A program made the position numbers and the translations under genes. The notes beneath the pieces are model-generated. The model saw only the letters and a program-made list of their open reading frames with translations, ran no database searches and was not told the origin of the DNA. Positions 26,816 to 34,858 of a stretch of 64,000 bases of DNA are shown here, piece by piece. Origin of the DNA: Domibacillus sp. DTU_2020_1001157_1_SI_ALB_TIR_016 (GTDB lineage: Bacteria > Bacillota > Bacilli > Bacillales > Domibacillaceae). The stretch is from the NCBI RefSeq assembly GCF_032341995.1, contig NZ_CP135439.1:620001-684000 (forward strand), read 5' to 3'. Position 1 is the first letter of the stretch, and the number at the start of each line of letters is the position of its first letter.

Positions 26816-26842
26816 GCGCTTATTCAATAAGCGCTTTTTTTA
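26816..26842 (+). terminator. terminator of the ger operon
   Basis: GCGCTTA, TTCAA, TAAGCGC followed by seven T residues. Confidence 0.92.
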
Positions 26843-26863
26843 GTGCGCTTTTGTGTCGAAAAA

Positions 26864-26910
26864 TGTTACAAAATGAAAAGAATCTGTAACATATTCTTTT
26901 CATTGTGACA
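26864..26910. promoter_or_regulatory. large palindrome upstream of ftsE
   Basis: ATGAAAAGAAT (26873-26883) and ATTCTTTTCAT (26893-26903) are a perfect 11-bp inverted repeat. They are flanked by TGTTACA (26864) and TGTGACA (26904), and a third such heptamer, TGTAACA, sits in the centre (26885). The right flank reaches the -35 region of ftsE. It looks like an operator for a dimeric regulator or a leader hairpin; I do not recognise the regulator. Confidence 0.5.
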
Positions 26911-26920
26911 AAACAAACAG

Positions 26921-26929
26921 TGCTATAAT
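26921..26929 (+). promoter_or_regulatory. extended -10 promoter of ftsEX
   Basis: TGCTATAAT is a consensus extended -10, 61 bases before the ftsE start. A TTGTGA hexamer lies 15 bases upstream, a short spacing for a -35. Confidence 0.65.
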
Positions 26930-26990
26930 GTTTTGTGGACAGGCGGAGCGGGTATATAAGCCGCCCGAATTAACGAAACCAGGTGATGAA

Positions 26991-27677
26991 ATGATTGACA
27001 TGAAAGGCGTGACGAAAAAATACCCAAATGGGGTCACAGCGCTGTCAAGCGTTGACGTCACAATTAAGCAAGGTGAATTTGTTTACATTGTCGGTCCGAG
27101 CGGTGCCGGAAAATCGACGTTTATTAAATTAATCTATCGTGAAGAAAAGCCGACCGGCGGAATCGTAACGGTCGGCGGGATGAACACCGCCACCCTAAAG
27201 AGGCGGTCGGTGCCTGCGCTGCGCCGCAAAGTCGGCGTTGTCTTTCAGGATTTTAAGCTTTTGCCGCTTCTCACTGTATACGAAAATGTGGCCTTTGCAC
27301 TTGAAGTCATTGAAGAAGAACCCGCAGTAATCCGAAAGAGAGTGCTGGAAGTATTGGATTTGGTCGGGCTGAAGCATAAAGCGCGCATGCTGCCGACCGA
27401 ATTGTCCGGCGGGGAACAGCAGCGGGTGGCCGTTGCCCGTTCGATCGTCAACAATCCGAAGGTGGTTATCGCGGATGAGCCAACCGGGAATCTTGATCCG
27501 GACACATCCTGGGACATTATGCGCCTTTTTGACAGAATTAACGAACGCGGCACGACGATCGTGATGGCGACGCACAATAAAGATATCGTCAATACGCTTC
27601 GGCGCCGGGTTATTGCGATTGAAAACGGACGGATTGTCCGTGATGAACAGCGGGGTGATTATGGGTATGAAGCCTAG
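26991..27677 (+). CDS. ftsE: cell-division ABC transporter ATPase FtsE
   Basis: A 228-residue ABC ATPase that, with FtsX, controls a peptidoglycan hydrolase during growth. Walker A GPSGAGKST, Q-loop VFQDFKLLP, signature LSGGEQQRVAVAR and Walker B VVIADEPTGNLDPD are all intact. The ATG of MIDMKGVTKKY has AGGTGATG before it and gives the usual FtsE length. The ftsX start lies 17 bases inside its end. Confidence 0.96.
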   Translation: MIDMKGVTKKYPNGVTALSSVDVTIKQGEFVYIVGPSGAGKSTFIKLIYREEKPTGGIVTVGGMNTATLKRRSVPALRRKVGVVFQDFKLLPLLTVYENVAFALEVIEEEPAVIRKRVLEVLDLVGLKHKARMLPTELSGGEQQRVAVARSIVNNPKVVIADEPTGNLDPDTSWDIMRLFDRINERGTTIVMATHNKDIVNTLRRRVIAIENGRIVRDEQRGDYGYEA

Positions 27678-28551
27678 AACCTTGCGCCGCCATTTCAGGG
27701 AAAGCTTTAAGAATCTCCGGCGGAACGGCTGGATGACGTTTGCCGCTGTTTCAGCGGTCACAGTGACGCTTTTGTTAACCGGCATTTTTCTAGTGATTAT
27801 GCTGAATTTAAACAAAGCGGGAACGGATATTGAAAATGATGTAGAAGTTCGTGTTCATATAAAGCTTGATACGACAGAAGCTGAAAAAGAGCAATTAAAG
27901 AAACAGATTAGCAGTCTGCCAGAAGTTGAAAGTATTGCATATTCGTCCAAGGAGCAGGAACTGCAAAACTTGATTAAAGATATGGGCAATGATTATGCGC
28001 TCTTTGAACAAAGCAATCCGCTGTATGACGTTTATATTGTGAAAACAGCGCGTCCGCAGGATACACCGGACGTGGCACGGAAAATTGAGCAGTTCGCCCA
28101 AACAGAAAAAGCGGTGTATGGAGAAGAAGAAGTGAAAAACCTGTTCAGCTTTATGAAAACAGCGCGCAATGTCGGGGCTGTCCTCGTAGCAGGCCTTCTG
28201 TTTACTGCGATGTTTTTAATCTCCAATACAATTAAAATTACTATTTTTGCCCGTCGGAAAGAAATTGAGATTATGAAACTCGTTGGAGCGACAAACTGGT
28301 TTATCCGCTGGCCGTTTCTGTTAGAAGGACTGTGGATCGGACTGCTTGGCTCTATTCTTCCGATCGCAGCGATTGCAGTTGGATACTATTATGTGGAGCA
28401 GGCCCTTTCTGCAAAACTTGCAGCGCAGCTGGTAGAATTTATCGACTATCTTCCACTTGTACTGCCGGTCACAGCACTCATGCTGGTGATGGCTGTGTTT
28501 ATCGGAATATGGGGCAGCTTCCTTTCTGTCAGACGATTTTTGAAAATATAA
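27661..28551 (+). CDS. ftsX: cell-division ABC transporter permease FtsX
   Basis: A 296-residue membrane protein with four helices: one after RRNGWMTFAAVSAVTV and three in the C-terminal third (VGAVLVAGLLFTAMFLIS, then KEIEIMKLVGATNWFIRWPF). The large outside loop between helices 1 and 2 (residues 60-170) is the part that activates the hydrolase partner in other species. Translation starts inside ftsE behind GGGGTGATT. The gene after it encodes a coiled-coil hydrolase, the expected partner. Confidence 0.95.
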   Translation: MGMKPRTLRRHFRESFKNLRRNGWMTFAAVSAVTVTLLLTGIFLVIMLNLNKAGTDIENDVEVRVHIKLDTTEAEKEQLKKQISSLPEVESIAYSSKEQELQNLIKDMGNDYALFEQSNPLYDVYIVKTARPQDTPDVARKIEQFAQTEKAVYGEEEVKNLFSFMKTARNVGAVLVAGLLFTAMFLISNTIKITIFARRKEIEIMKLVGATNWFIRWPFLLEGLWIGLLGSILPIAAIAVGYYYVEQALSAKLAAQLVEFIDYLPLVLPVTALMLVMAVFIGIWGSFLSVRRFLKI

Positions 28552-28584
28552 AACAAGCATACAGGGATGAGAGGGGTCAATTCG

Positions 28585-29949
28585 TTGAAAAGAAAATCGT
28601 ACGTGGCGCTTGCGGTGGCAGCGTCCATTGGATTCAGTTTTACGGGAGGCGCTTCAGCAGAAAGCTTATCTGATTTGCAAAAGCGCCAGCAGCAAATTCA
28701 GTCACAAAAATCCGGTCTTGAACAAAATATCAATAAAAAAGAGGAAGCCATTTCCAATCTTCAGCAGGAGCAGGACAGTGTAAATGCGGAAATCCGTAAG
28801 CTGGATGGGGCGATTACAGATTCCGAGTCAAAGATCCGGGCGAAAGAGCAGGAAATTGCCGATACAAAAGCAGAAATTGAACGCTTAAGAGCGGAAATCG
28901 AAGAGTTAAAGATTCGTATTGCCGAGCGTACAAAAGTATTAGAAGACCGCGCCCGCTCGATTCAGCAAAGCGGCGGATCGGCCAGCTACATAGAAGTACT
29001 GCTTGGAGCAGAAAGCTTCAGTGATTTTGTCAGCCGTGCAACAGCCGTTACGGCGCTTGTAAATGCAGATAAAGAGATTTTGCAGGAGCAGGAACGGGAC
29101 AAAAAACAGCTTGAGGCCAATGAACAAAAAGTAAAAGAAGAGCTTGCAAGCTTGGAAGATATGCTGGCAGACTTGCAAACAATGAAAGCTAAGCTGGAAA
29201 AACAGCGTGCAGCGAAAAATGAAGTGATGAAAGGCCTTGTCGCGGATGAGCATGAAGCGCATGAGCAAAAGCTCAGCCTTGAAGAAGAACAAAGCCTGCT
29301 AAGCGCGCAGGAAGCTTCGATTCAAGCAGCCATCAAAGCGGAACAAGCCCGTATTGCTGAGCAGAAACGTTTAGCAGAAGAAGCGGCGAAAAAGAAAGCT
29401 AAGCAGGAAGCCGCTGCCGCTGCGGCAGCAAAAGCAGCTGCTTCAAAAGCGGCCTCTGCTTCTTCATCAGCCCCGGCTGCTCAAGAACAGCAGTCAGCTT
29501 CAGCAGCTGAGCCAAAGCAGGAGGCTCGTTCAAACGCTACTCCAGCTGATACAGGCGGCATGTTTATGCGCCCGGCCGAGGGAACCTTTACATCAGGGTT
29601 CGGTATTCGTTCACTTGGCGATCATAAAGGCATAGATATTGCGAACAGCGAAAGTGTGCCGATCGTAGCCGCTGCAGATGGTGTAGTGAGCCGTTCTTAT
29701 TATTCAGATTCGTATGGAAATGCGGTTTTTATCTCGCATTCTATTAATGGACAAGTATATACGACCGTTTATGCTCATATGTCTGAGCGTGTTGTACAAG
29801 GCGGCAGCGTATCAAAAGGCCAGGTGATTGGCTACATGGGTAACACAGGCCGTTCTTACGGACAGCATCTTCATTTTGAAATTCATAAAGGTCCTTGGAC
29901 ATTAGGTAAAGAAAACGCTGTTGACCCGGCTCAATATATTGACCTGTAA
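28585..29949 (+). CDS. secreted coiled-coil M23 peptidoglycan hydrolase (CwlO/EnvC-like, FtsEX partner)
   Basis: A 454-residue exported protein: signal peptide (YVALAVAASIGFSFTGGASA), long coiled coil of about 230 residues (LSDLQKRQQQIQSQKSGLEQ onward), an Ala/Ser/Lys-rich linker, and an M23 peptidase at the end (FGIRSLGDHKGIDIANS, VYAHMSER, GQHLHFEIHKGPW). The layout copies CwlO and EnvC/PcsB, the hydrolases switched on by FtsEX. In B. subtilis CwlO ends in an NlpC/P60 domain; here an M23 domain does the job. I use the TTG start (LKRKSYVAL) because GAGAGGGG is nine bases upstream; an ATG six codons earlier has no good ribosome site. It follows ftsX by 33 bases. Confidence 0.88.
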   Translation: MKRKSYVALAVAASIGFSFTGGASAESLSDLQKRQQQIQSQKSGLEQNINKKEEAISNLQQEQDSVNAEIRKLDGAITDSESKIRAKEQEIADTKAEIERLRAEIEELKIRIAERTKVLEDRARSIQQSGGSASYIEVLLGAESFSDFVSRATAVTALVNADKEILQEQERDKKQLEANEQKVKEELASLEDMLADLQTMKAKLEKQRAAKNEVMKGLVADEHEAHEQKLSLEEEQSLLSAQEASIQAAIKAEQARIAEQKRLAEEAAKKKAKQEAAAAAAAKAAASKAASASSSAPAAQEQQSASAAEPKQEARSNATPADTGGMFMRPAEGTFTSGFGIRSLGDHKGIDIANSESVPIVAAADGVVSRSYYSDSYGNAVFISHSINGQVYTTVYAHMSERVVQGGSVSKGQVIGYMGNTGRSYGQHLHFEIHKGPWTLGKENAVDPAQYIDL

Positions 29950-29950
29950 G

Positions 29951-30006
29951 AAAAAGTGCTTGTCTTCCCTGCCCAAAAGCAGGAGGGGGCGAGCACTTTT
30001 TTCTTT
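29951..30006 (+). terminator. terminator of the ftsEX operon
   Basis: AAAAGTGCT pairs with AGCACTTTT, with a second inner pairing CCTGC/GCAGG; T tract follows. Confidence 0.88.
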
Positions 30007-30082
30007 ATCTAGGCGGCTTGCCCTTCCGGCTTCTTCCTTTGTGCATACGCTGTAAGTGTAACGGACAGGGAGGTGGAGAAAC

Positions 30083-30190
30083 ATGGGCGAATACAAAGAA
30101 AACGGGTACGGCAGCGGATTCGCGCTTGTAGTCGTATTGTTTATTCTACTTATTATCGTGGGCGCAGCATATGTTGGCTGGGGATTTTAA
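30083..30190 (+). CDS. YjcZ-family small sporulation protein
   Basis: A 35-residue peptide, [20 protein letters not shown] then a hydrophobic helix ending AAYVGWGF, matching the YjcZ family of tiny spore membrane proteins (Gly/Tyr-rich start, [19 protein letters not shown] helix). GGGAGGTGG ribosome site nine bases upstream; own terminator directly after. Function unknown; family members are made in sporulation. Confidence 0.85.
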   Translation: MGEYKENGYGSGFALVVVLFILLIIVGAAYVGWGF

Positions 30191-30196
30191 TGAAGG

Positions 30197-30224
30197 AAAG
30201 CCGCTTTATAGCGGCTTTTTTTGT
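30197..30224 (+). terminator. terminator of the yjcZ-like gene
   Basis: AAGCCGCT, TTAT, AGCGGCTT followed by seven T residues. Confidence 0.92.
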
Positions 30225-30316
30225 TTTTCTACTGTTTGCAGATAAGTGGAGGAAAGCGGTCATATGATATGATGGAAGGAGTGAGGAATCATCATAACCT
30301 GCTGGAGGAGACGCAT

Positions 30317-30856
30317 ATGCGCAAGAAATGGCTAGGCATCGTACTGCTGATTCTTTTAATAGGGCTGGCCAGCTTTCAGTTGTATGAAGATCGTAAAGAC
30401 GTAACGGATATCGGTGAAAAAGGTATGGCCGTGACAAACGATAAAAACGGTATTGCGATCGGAGAGAAAGCACCAGATTTCCATTTGGAAACAATAGATG
30501 GGGAAAAGGTGAAGCTGTCAGATTACAAAGGGAAGAAAGTGTTTTTGAATTTCTGGGCAACATGGTGCCCGCCGTGCAAAGACGAAATGCCTCACATGCA
30601 GGCCTTTTATGAGGAAAAGGCGGACAATGTTGAGATTCTAGCGGTTAATATAGAAGAAAGTGCGTCTAAAGCGAAGGATTTTGCCCATCAATACGATATC
30701 ACGTTTCCTGTGCTGCTCGACGAAAGCGGTGCAGTGACAGAGGAGTATGATGTGTATACAATCCCTACTACATACGTGCTCGATGAAGAAGGCACGGTAT
30801 CTCAAAAAATCGTGGGTCCGATGGATGAACCGATGATGAAAGAGTTAATCCGCTAA
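30317..30856 (+). CDS. ResA/StoA-like thiol-disulfide oxidoreductase
   Basis: A 179-residue membrane-anchored thioredoxin-fold protein. An N-terminal anchor (WLGIVLLILLIGLASFQLY) is followed by a TlpA/ResA-type domain: GEKAPDFHLETIDGEKVKLSD, active site NFWATWCPPCKDEMP and cis-Pro YTIPTTYVLDEEG. Such proteins reduce disulfides outside the membrane, for example in apocytochrome c before haem attachment. No cytochrome maturation genes are adjacent, so its substrate is open. The ATG follows GGAGGAG. Confidence 0.87.
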   Translation: MRKKWLGIVLLILLIGLASFQLYEDRKDVTDIGEKGMAVTNDKNGIAIGEKAPDFHLETIDGEKVKLSDYKGKKVFLNFWATWCPPCKDEMPHMQAFYEEKADNVEILAVNIEESASKAKDFAHQYDITFPVLLDESGAVTEEYDVYTIPTTYVLDEEGTVSQKIVGPMDEPMMKELIR

Positions 30857-30884
30857 TCCGCTCATGTTAGGGCGGATTGTTTTT
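30855..30884 (+). terminator. terminator of the ResA-like gene
   Basis: AATCCGCT pairs with GGCGGATT (two G-T) around a short loop, then GTTTTT. Confidence 0.75.
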
Positions 30885-30905
30885 GTGCAATTTTCGGAAT
30901 ATAAT
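30877..30905 (+). promoter_or_regulatory. promoter of the PLP-enzyme gene
   Basis: TTGTTT, 17 bases, TATAAT; the -35 overlaps the preceding terminator. The start codon is 26 bases downstream. Confidence 0.7.
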
Positions 30906-30931
30906 GGACAGATGAAAAGGAGTGGACAACA

Positions 30932-32062
30932 ATGGATTCTTTTAACACAAAAGCATTACATGGCGAAAAGCTGCCGAAAAATATTCAAAGCAAAGTGACA
31001 CCGATTTACCAGACATCTGTGTTTGCATTTAACAGTTTGGAAGAAATGGAAGGCTATTATAATGGGGAATCCCCTTATCTGTATACACGTGTCGGCAATC
31101 CCAATGCAGATGAACTGGCCAATATTACAGCACGTCTTGAAGGAGCACCAGAGGGAGTAGCAGCGTCATCCGGCCTTGGGGCGATTACAGCTGCAGTTCT
31201 GGCTGTAGCCAAAAGCGGCGATCATATCGTTGCAGCACAGGATGTATACGGCGGCACGTTTTATACGATGAAAGAAGAGCTGTCGCGTATGGGCATTGGA
31301 ACTTCGTTTGTAGATTTTGAAGACTTGTCAGCTGTGGAAGCGGCCATACGCCCGGAAACGGTTATGCTGTATACAGAATCAATTACAAACCCATTTTTGC
31401 GTGTTGAGAATATAGCAGAAGTATCGGCTCTTGCCAAGAAAAAAGAACTTGTTTTAATGGTAGATAATACGTTTGCCACTCCGTTTTTAATCAAGCCTTA
31501 CGAGTTAGGTGCGGATCTCGTTGTTCACTCAGCGACAAAATATATCGGTGGACACAGTGACGTGTCAGCAGGTGTTGTAGTTGGAAAGGAAGAATACATA
31601 CAAGCAGCGAGAAGCCGTGTTGTGAACATTGGCATGAACTTAAGCCCGTTTGAATCATGGCTCGCATGCCGAGGAGCCAAAACGCTTGGCCTGCGGATGG
31701 AGCGCCAGTCTGCCAATGCAGAGAAAGTGGCAGACTGGCTCCGTACTCATGCAAAAGTAGAAAAAGTTTTTTATCCAAAAGGCGTATCTGAGCAGGGGAA
31801 TGGAGCGATCGTTACGATTGACCTGGCGAAAGATACAGACGAATTTGCTTTCTTCCGCTCACTTGGCTGGATCGGGATTGTTCCGTCGCTTGCCGGTGTA
31901 GAAACGTCCGTTTCATGGCCATTTGGCACTTCCCACCGTTCACTTAATGCAGAAGAAAAAGCAGCCGTCGGTGTTTCTGAGAAAACCGTTCGTATTTCAA
32001 TTGGTATTGAAGAAGCAGAAGACATTATCGGTCAGTTTAAAAAGGCGCTCAGCGAAGCTTGA
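30932..32062 (+). CDS. trans-sulfuration-type PLP enzyme (Cys/Met metabolism family)
   Basis: A 376-residue member of the Cys/Met metabolism PLP family (cystathionine gamma-synthase, beta- or gamma-lyase, methionine gamma-lyase). The PLP lysine is in HSATKYIGGHSD; other marks are SPYLYTRVGNPN, ASSGLGAITAAV, DVYGGTFYTM and VDNTFATPF. The N-terminal FNTKALHGE is typical. The motifs do not separate synthase from lyase activity. It is a single gene with its own promoter, without an S-box leader and without a partner met or cys gene, so I leave it unnamed. Confidence 0.85.
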   Translation: MDSFNTKALHGEKLPKNIQSKVTPIYQTSVFAFNSLEEMEGYYNGESPYLYTRVGNPNADELANITARLEGAPEGVAASSGLGAITAAVLAVAKSGDHIVAAQDVYGGTFYTMKEELSRMGIGTSFVDFEDLSAVEAAIRPETVMLYTESITNPFLRVENIAEVSALAKKKELVLMVDNTFATPFLIKPYELGADLVVHSATKYIGGHSDVSAGVVVGKEEYIQAARSRVVNIGMNLSPFESWLACRGAKTLGLRMERQSANAEKVADWLRTHAKVEKVFYPKGVSEQGNGAIVTIDLAKDTDEFAFFRSLGWIGIVPSLAGVETSVSWPFGTSHRSLNAEEKAAVGVSEKTVRISIGIEEAEDIIGQFKKALSEA

Positions 32063-32083
32063 TGAAAAAGCGCCATAAGTCTG

Positions 32084-32113
32084 TTAACGATTGCAGAAGC
32101 TTTCTGATACAAT
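32084..32113 (+). promoter_or_regulatory. promoter of minJ
   Basis: TTAACG, 18 bases, TACAAT, 44 bases before the minJ start. Confidence 0.5.
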
Positions 32114-32156
32114 AATAGAGAGAAAGACTTTTGTGCAACGCTCTGGAGGGACTTTT

Positions 32157-33350
32157 ATGGCTTTGGACTGGCTCATGCAGCTTATTACGGCTGCAGGAAG
32201 ATTATTGCTTCACCCTGTCTTTTATTTTTCATTTGTTCTGGCTTTTGTAGTCGGCATGTTTCGCGTCACGCGTGAACGCAAGGACTTCGGCACACGCGTA
32301 TATGATATATATCAAGAAATCCGGTTTATTTTGCCATCGAGCCTGGCAGTAGGTCTCGTGCTGTCTATTATTTCTCTTGGTCTTGGCCTGGCTTTACCGG
32401 CTGACCTGCTCAGCTTTATGGCAGCGCTGTTTATTATCTTCAGTATTGGCGGCTTTTTTCTGCTGTCGCCTGCCTGGACCTTAACAGCCGCTTATGCTGT
32501 ATTTGTTCTGGCCGATTACGCGGGATATTCATTTATTTCCTATGAACCTTTGAAAATAGAAAGCATTTTATCTATTCTAGCCCTTATCACGGCACTTCTG
32601 GTAATAGCCGAAGGGGTGCTTATTCATAAGCGCGGTTATCAGGGAACGTCGCCGCGCCTGGAGATGAGTAAGCGCGGACAGAAAACGGCGGTTCATCTGG
32701 CGCGGCGCCTTTGGCTTGTTCCAGTATTTCTCCCGGTTCCAGGAGTCCGCCCGCTTGAATCATTTGCGGATTGGTGGCCGGTGATCCCGATTGGCGCCGA
32801 GCATTACTACCTGATCTTATTTCCGTTTCTAGTCGGCTTTTCGATGACTGTGCGCAGTACACTTCCAGCGCTGGCCGTACAGGCGACGGGTAAAAGTGTT
32901 ATTCGGGCCGGTGCTCTGGCATTGCTTATTGCGGCAGGGTCTTATTGGGTATGGCAGCTGTCCGCGGGCGCTGTTTTATTTGCGGCTATTGCACGTATAG
33001 CGATTACCCGCCGTCATTTCAGCTATGAAAAGCACCGTCCGTACTTTTTTACAACCCAGCCGAAAGGAATCATGGTAGTGGGTGTTCTGCCGGGAGCACC
33101 TGCTCGAAAGATGGGACTGATGATTGGTGAAATTATCACAAAAGTCAACGGGATACCGGTAGGGACAGAAACAGAATTTTATAAAGCGCTGCAGAAAAAT
33201 GCTGCTTATTGCAAGCTTGAAGTGATTGGCACAAACGGGCAGGTTCGATTTACGCAAGGCTCTATTTATGAAAATGAACACCATGAGCTTGGCCTGCTGT
33301 TTGCGCCCGAAGAAAAAGAATATCTGGATGACTCTGTGTTTTCTGATTAA
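32157..33350 (+). CDS. minJ: cell-division topological determinant MinJ
   Basis: A 397-residue polytopic membrane protein, the same length as B. subtilis MinJ, which links DivIVA to MinCD at the poles and septum. About seven to eight helices (HPVFYFSFVLAFVVGMF near the start) are followed by a C-terminal PDZ domain (GIMVVGVLPGAPARKMGL, IITKVNGIPVGTETEF). The ATG is seven bases after CTGGAGGG; the upstream TTG is in the promoter region. Located between ftsEX and uvrBA, as in B. subtilis. Confidence 0.92.
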   Translation: MALDWLMQLITAAGRLLLHPVFYFSFVLAFVVGMFRVTRERKDFGTRVYDIYQEIRFILPSSLAVGLVLSIISLGLGLALPADLLSFMAALFIIFSIGGFFLLSPAWTLTAAYAVFVLADYAGYSFISYEPLKIESILSILALITALLVIAEGVLIHKRGYQGTSPRLEMSKRGQKTAVHLARRLWLVPVFLPVPGVRPLESFADWWPVIPIGAEHYYLILFPFLVGFSMTVRSTLPALAVQATGKSVIRAGALALLIAAGSYWVWQLSAGAVLFAAIARIAITRRHFSYEKHRPYFFTTQPKGIMVVGVLPGAPARKMGLMIGEIITKVNGIPVGTETEFYKALQKNAAYCKLEVIGTNGQVRFTQGSIYENEHHELGLLFAPEEKEYLDDSVFSD

Positions 33351-33377
33351 ACGCCCTTTTCGAAGGGCGGTTTTTTT
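33351..33377 (+). terminator. terminator of minJ
   Basis: CGCCCTT and AAGGGCG pair around TTCG, then seven T residues. Confidence 0.92.
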
Positions 33378-33409
33378 ATCTCAAAAACGAATTTATTATA
33401 TAACACATG

Positions 33410-33438
33410 TTGACTTATTATATCTGTTATAATACAAT
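33410..33438 (+). promoter_or_regulatory. promoter of the yhfH-like gene
   Basis: TTGACT, 17 bases, TACAAT. A TATAAT also overlaps at 33428 but has no matching -35. Confidence 0.6.
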
Positions 33439-33485
33439 AAACGTACAGCAACACATCAACCAAAAATCAGAAGGGGGACATAAAC

Positions 33486-33614
33486 ATGATGCCGTTAGAA
33501 TTTTACCGTAATATCCCAGGGAAAGAGTGCTGCCAGTGCGGGGCACAGATAACAGAGCAGCATGAGTCGTACCATACGGAATGTGAACGCTGTTTAAGTA
33601 AAGTAGAAGAGTAA
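33486..33614 (+). CDS. YhfH-like small zinc-ribbon protein
   Basis: A 42-residue peptide (MMPLEFYRNIPGKECCQCGA... CERCLSKVEE) with two Cys pairs, CQC/CxxC and CERC, and a His between them, which reads as a zinc ribbon. The start PLEFYRNIP and the Cys pattern resemble B. subtilis YhfH. AAGGGGG ribosome site; two ATG codons in a row can start it. Its own promoter and terminator show it is a free-standing small gene. Function unknown. Confidence 0.75.
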   Translation: MMPLEFYRNIPGKECCQCGAQITEQHESYHTECERCLSKVEE

Positions 33615-33646
33615 CTTTTTCGGAGAATGTAATCGGATTCAATACA

Positions 33647-33690
33647 AAAATCCATCTGTTGTTCCATAACAGAGTGGATTTTTCTTTTTT
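33647..33690 (+). terminator. terminator of the yhfH-like gene
   Basis: AATCCA plus TCTGTT pair with AACAGA plus TGGATT, with one bulged G, then a T-rich tract. Confidence 0.85.
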
Positions 33691-33771
33691 TTCTGTTTAT
33701 TTGCCGTTACAATAGTCATCATACCTTACAGAAAATGAACAGGTTTCTTCATTAGAAAAGGAGTGGATGTC

Positions 33772-34407
33772 ATGGGGGTACATACATACTTTAAAACACT
33801 GTCAGATCTTGAGCATTTATACCGCCTGCCGGGGAAGTTTAAATTTCAAACCCATAATGTGGCGGCTCATTCATTCAAGGTTACAAAAATTGCTCAATTT
33901 TTAGGCACAGTCGAGGAAATGAAAGGCGCAACAGTGGACTGGCGGTCTTTATATGAAAAAGCACTCAACCATGATTATGCAGAGTTGTTTACCGGAGATA
34001 TTAAAACGCCGGTAAAGTATGCGACAACAGAATTAAAAGAGCTGTTTTCGCAGGTAGAAGAAAAAATGGCACGCCGCTTTATTGAAGCGGAATTTCCGCC
34101 GGAGTTCCACGAAGCCTATTTTAGGCGTTTAAAAGAAGGGAAAGACAGCACGCTTGAAGGACGCATTTTGTCAGTAGCCGATAAAGTGGATTTGCTGTAT
34201 GAAGCGTATGGAGAAATTTTAAAACGAAATCCAGACCCGCTTTTCTTTGAAATTTACGAAGAAGCGCTCAACACGATTTTAAAATTTCAAGATCTTCATT
34301 GTGTGCAGTATTTTATCGACCATATCATGCCGGATATGCTGGCTGAGAAATTTATGCCGCACAGTGAGCTTCGGGATTTAACAGAGCGCATTATTAACCG
34401 GTCATAA
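33772..34407 (+). CDS. YfbR-like HD-domain phosphohydrolase
   Basis: A 211-residue HD-superfamily protein resembling YfbR, a 5'-deoxynucleotidase. The metal-binding pattern is spread over NVAAHSFKVTKIAQFLG (His), KALNHDYAELFTGDI (His-Asp) and ILSVADKVDLLYEAYGE (Asp). The ATG (MGVHTYFKTLSD) is six bases after AAAAGGAGTGG; the GTG three codons earlier is inside that site. It may remove phosphate from deoxynucleotides; the substrate is not shown by the sequence. Confidence 0.8.
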   Translation: MGVHTYFKTLSDLEHLYRLPGKFKFQTHNVAAHSFKVTKIAQFLGTVEEMKGATVDWRSLYEKALNHDYAELFTGDIKTPVKYATTELKELFSQVEEKMARRFIEAEFPPEFHEAYFRRLKEGKDSTLEGRILSVADKVDLLYEAYGEILKRNPDPLFFEIYEEALNTILKFQDLHCVQYFIDHIMPDMLAEKFMPHSELRDLTERIINRS

Positions 34408-34473
34408 TAAAATCCAATCTTTCCGAAAAAAGAAAAATCCAGTATGATAAAAGAAAAAACTTAGGAGGGCATG

Positions 34474-34710
34474 ATGGTGGATAAGCTGATTCTGGCAATG
34501 TTTATGCCGGCTTTGCTTGTTTTACTGTTTTCACGCGTAACATACAACCAGTTTCTTGGCGTTATTTTGACAGTCGCACTGATTGCCGCATCTGCCTATA
34601 AAGGATATACCCATACGTGGGAATTGATCGTAATGGACGCTTTTTCTATTACAGCCGGCCTTTGGCTGTCCAACCGAATGATGAAAGGGCTGAAGGTAAA
34701 GCTGAATTGA
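34474..34710 (+). CDS. csbA: CsbA family membrane protein
   Basis: A 78-residue protein with two to three membrane helices (LILAMFMPALLVLLFSRVTYN; AYKGYTHTWELIVMDAFSI), matching CsbA, which in B. subtilis is a SigB-controlled gene directly upstream of uvrB, as here. Three start codons follow AGGAGGG closely (ATG 34471, ATG 34474, GTG 34477); I choose the second for spacing. I do not see a convincing SigB promoter in front. Function unknown. Confidence 0.88.
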   Translation: MVDKLILAMFMPALLVLLFSRVTYNQFLGVILTVALIAASAYKGYTHTWELIVMDAFSITAGLWLSNRMMKGLKVKLN

Positions 34711-34737
34711 CACCGAAATGGATTCGGTGTTTTTTTA
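34710..34737 (+). terminator. terminator of csbA
   Basis: ACACCGAA, five bases, TTCGGTGT and seven T residues. Confidence 0.92.
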
Positions 34738-34758
34738 TCGCCGCAAAAACACGCATTC

Positions 34759-34772
34759 CGAACAGGTGTGTG
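34759..34772. promoter_or_regulatory. possible LexA (SOS) box upstream of uvrB
   Basis: CGAACAGGTGTGTG keeps the left half CGAAC exactly and part of the right half of the Bacillus LexA site (CGAAC-N4-GTTCG). It precedes a possible promoter, TTGTTG (34777) with 17 bases to CATGAT (34800). uvrBA is a known LexA target in B. subtilis; this site is a weak match on its right side. Confidence 0.4.
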
Positions 34773-34858
34773 CTTTTTGTTGGCTTTTTTTGTTTCGATC
34801 ATGATAAAATGGGAAGTATAAAAGAAAGAAGAACGGATATAGACAGGGGGACAATGCG

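Noticed and set aside
30030..30082. SigK/SigE promoter for the yjcZ-like gene
   Set aside because: A CATACGCTG near 30046 is close to the -10 type, but no matching -35 was found.
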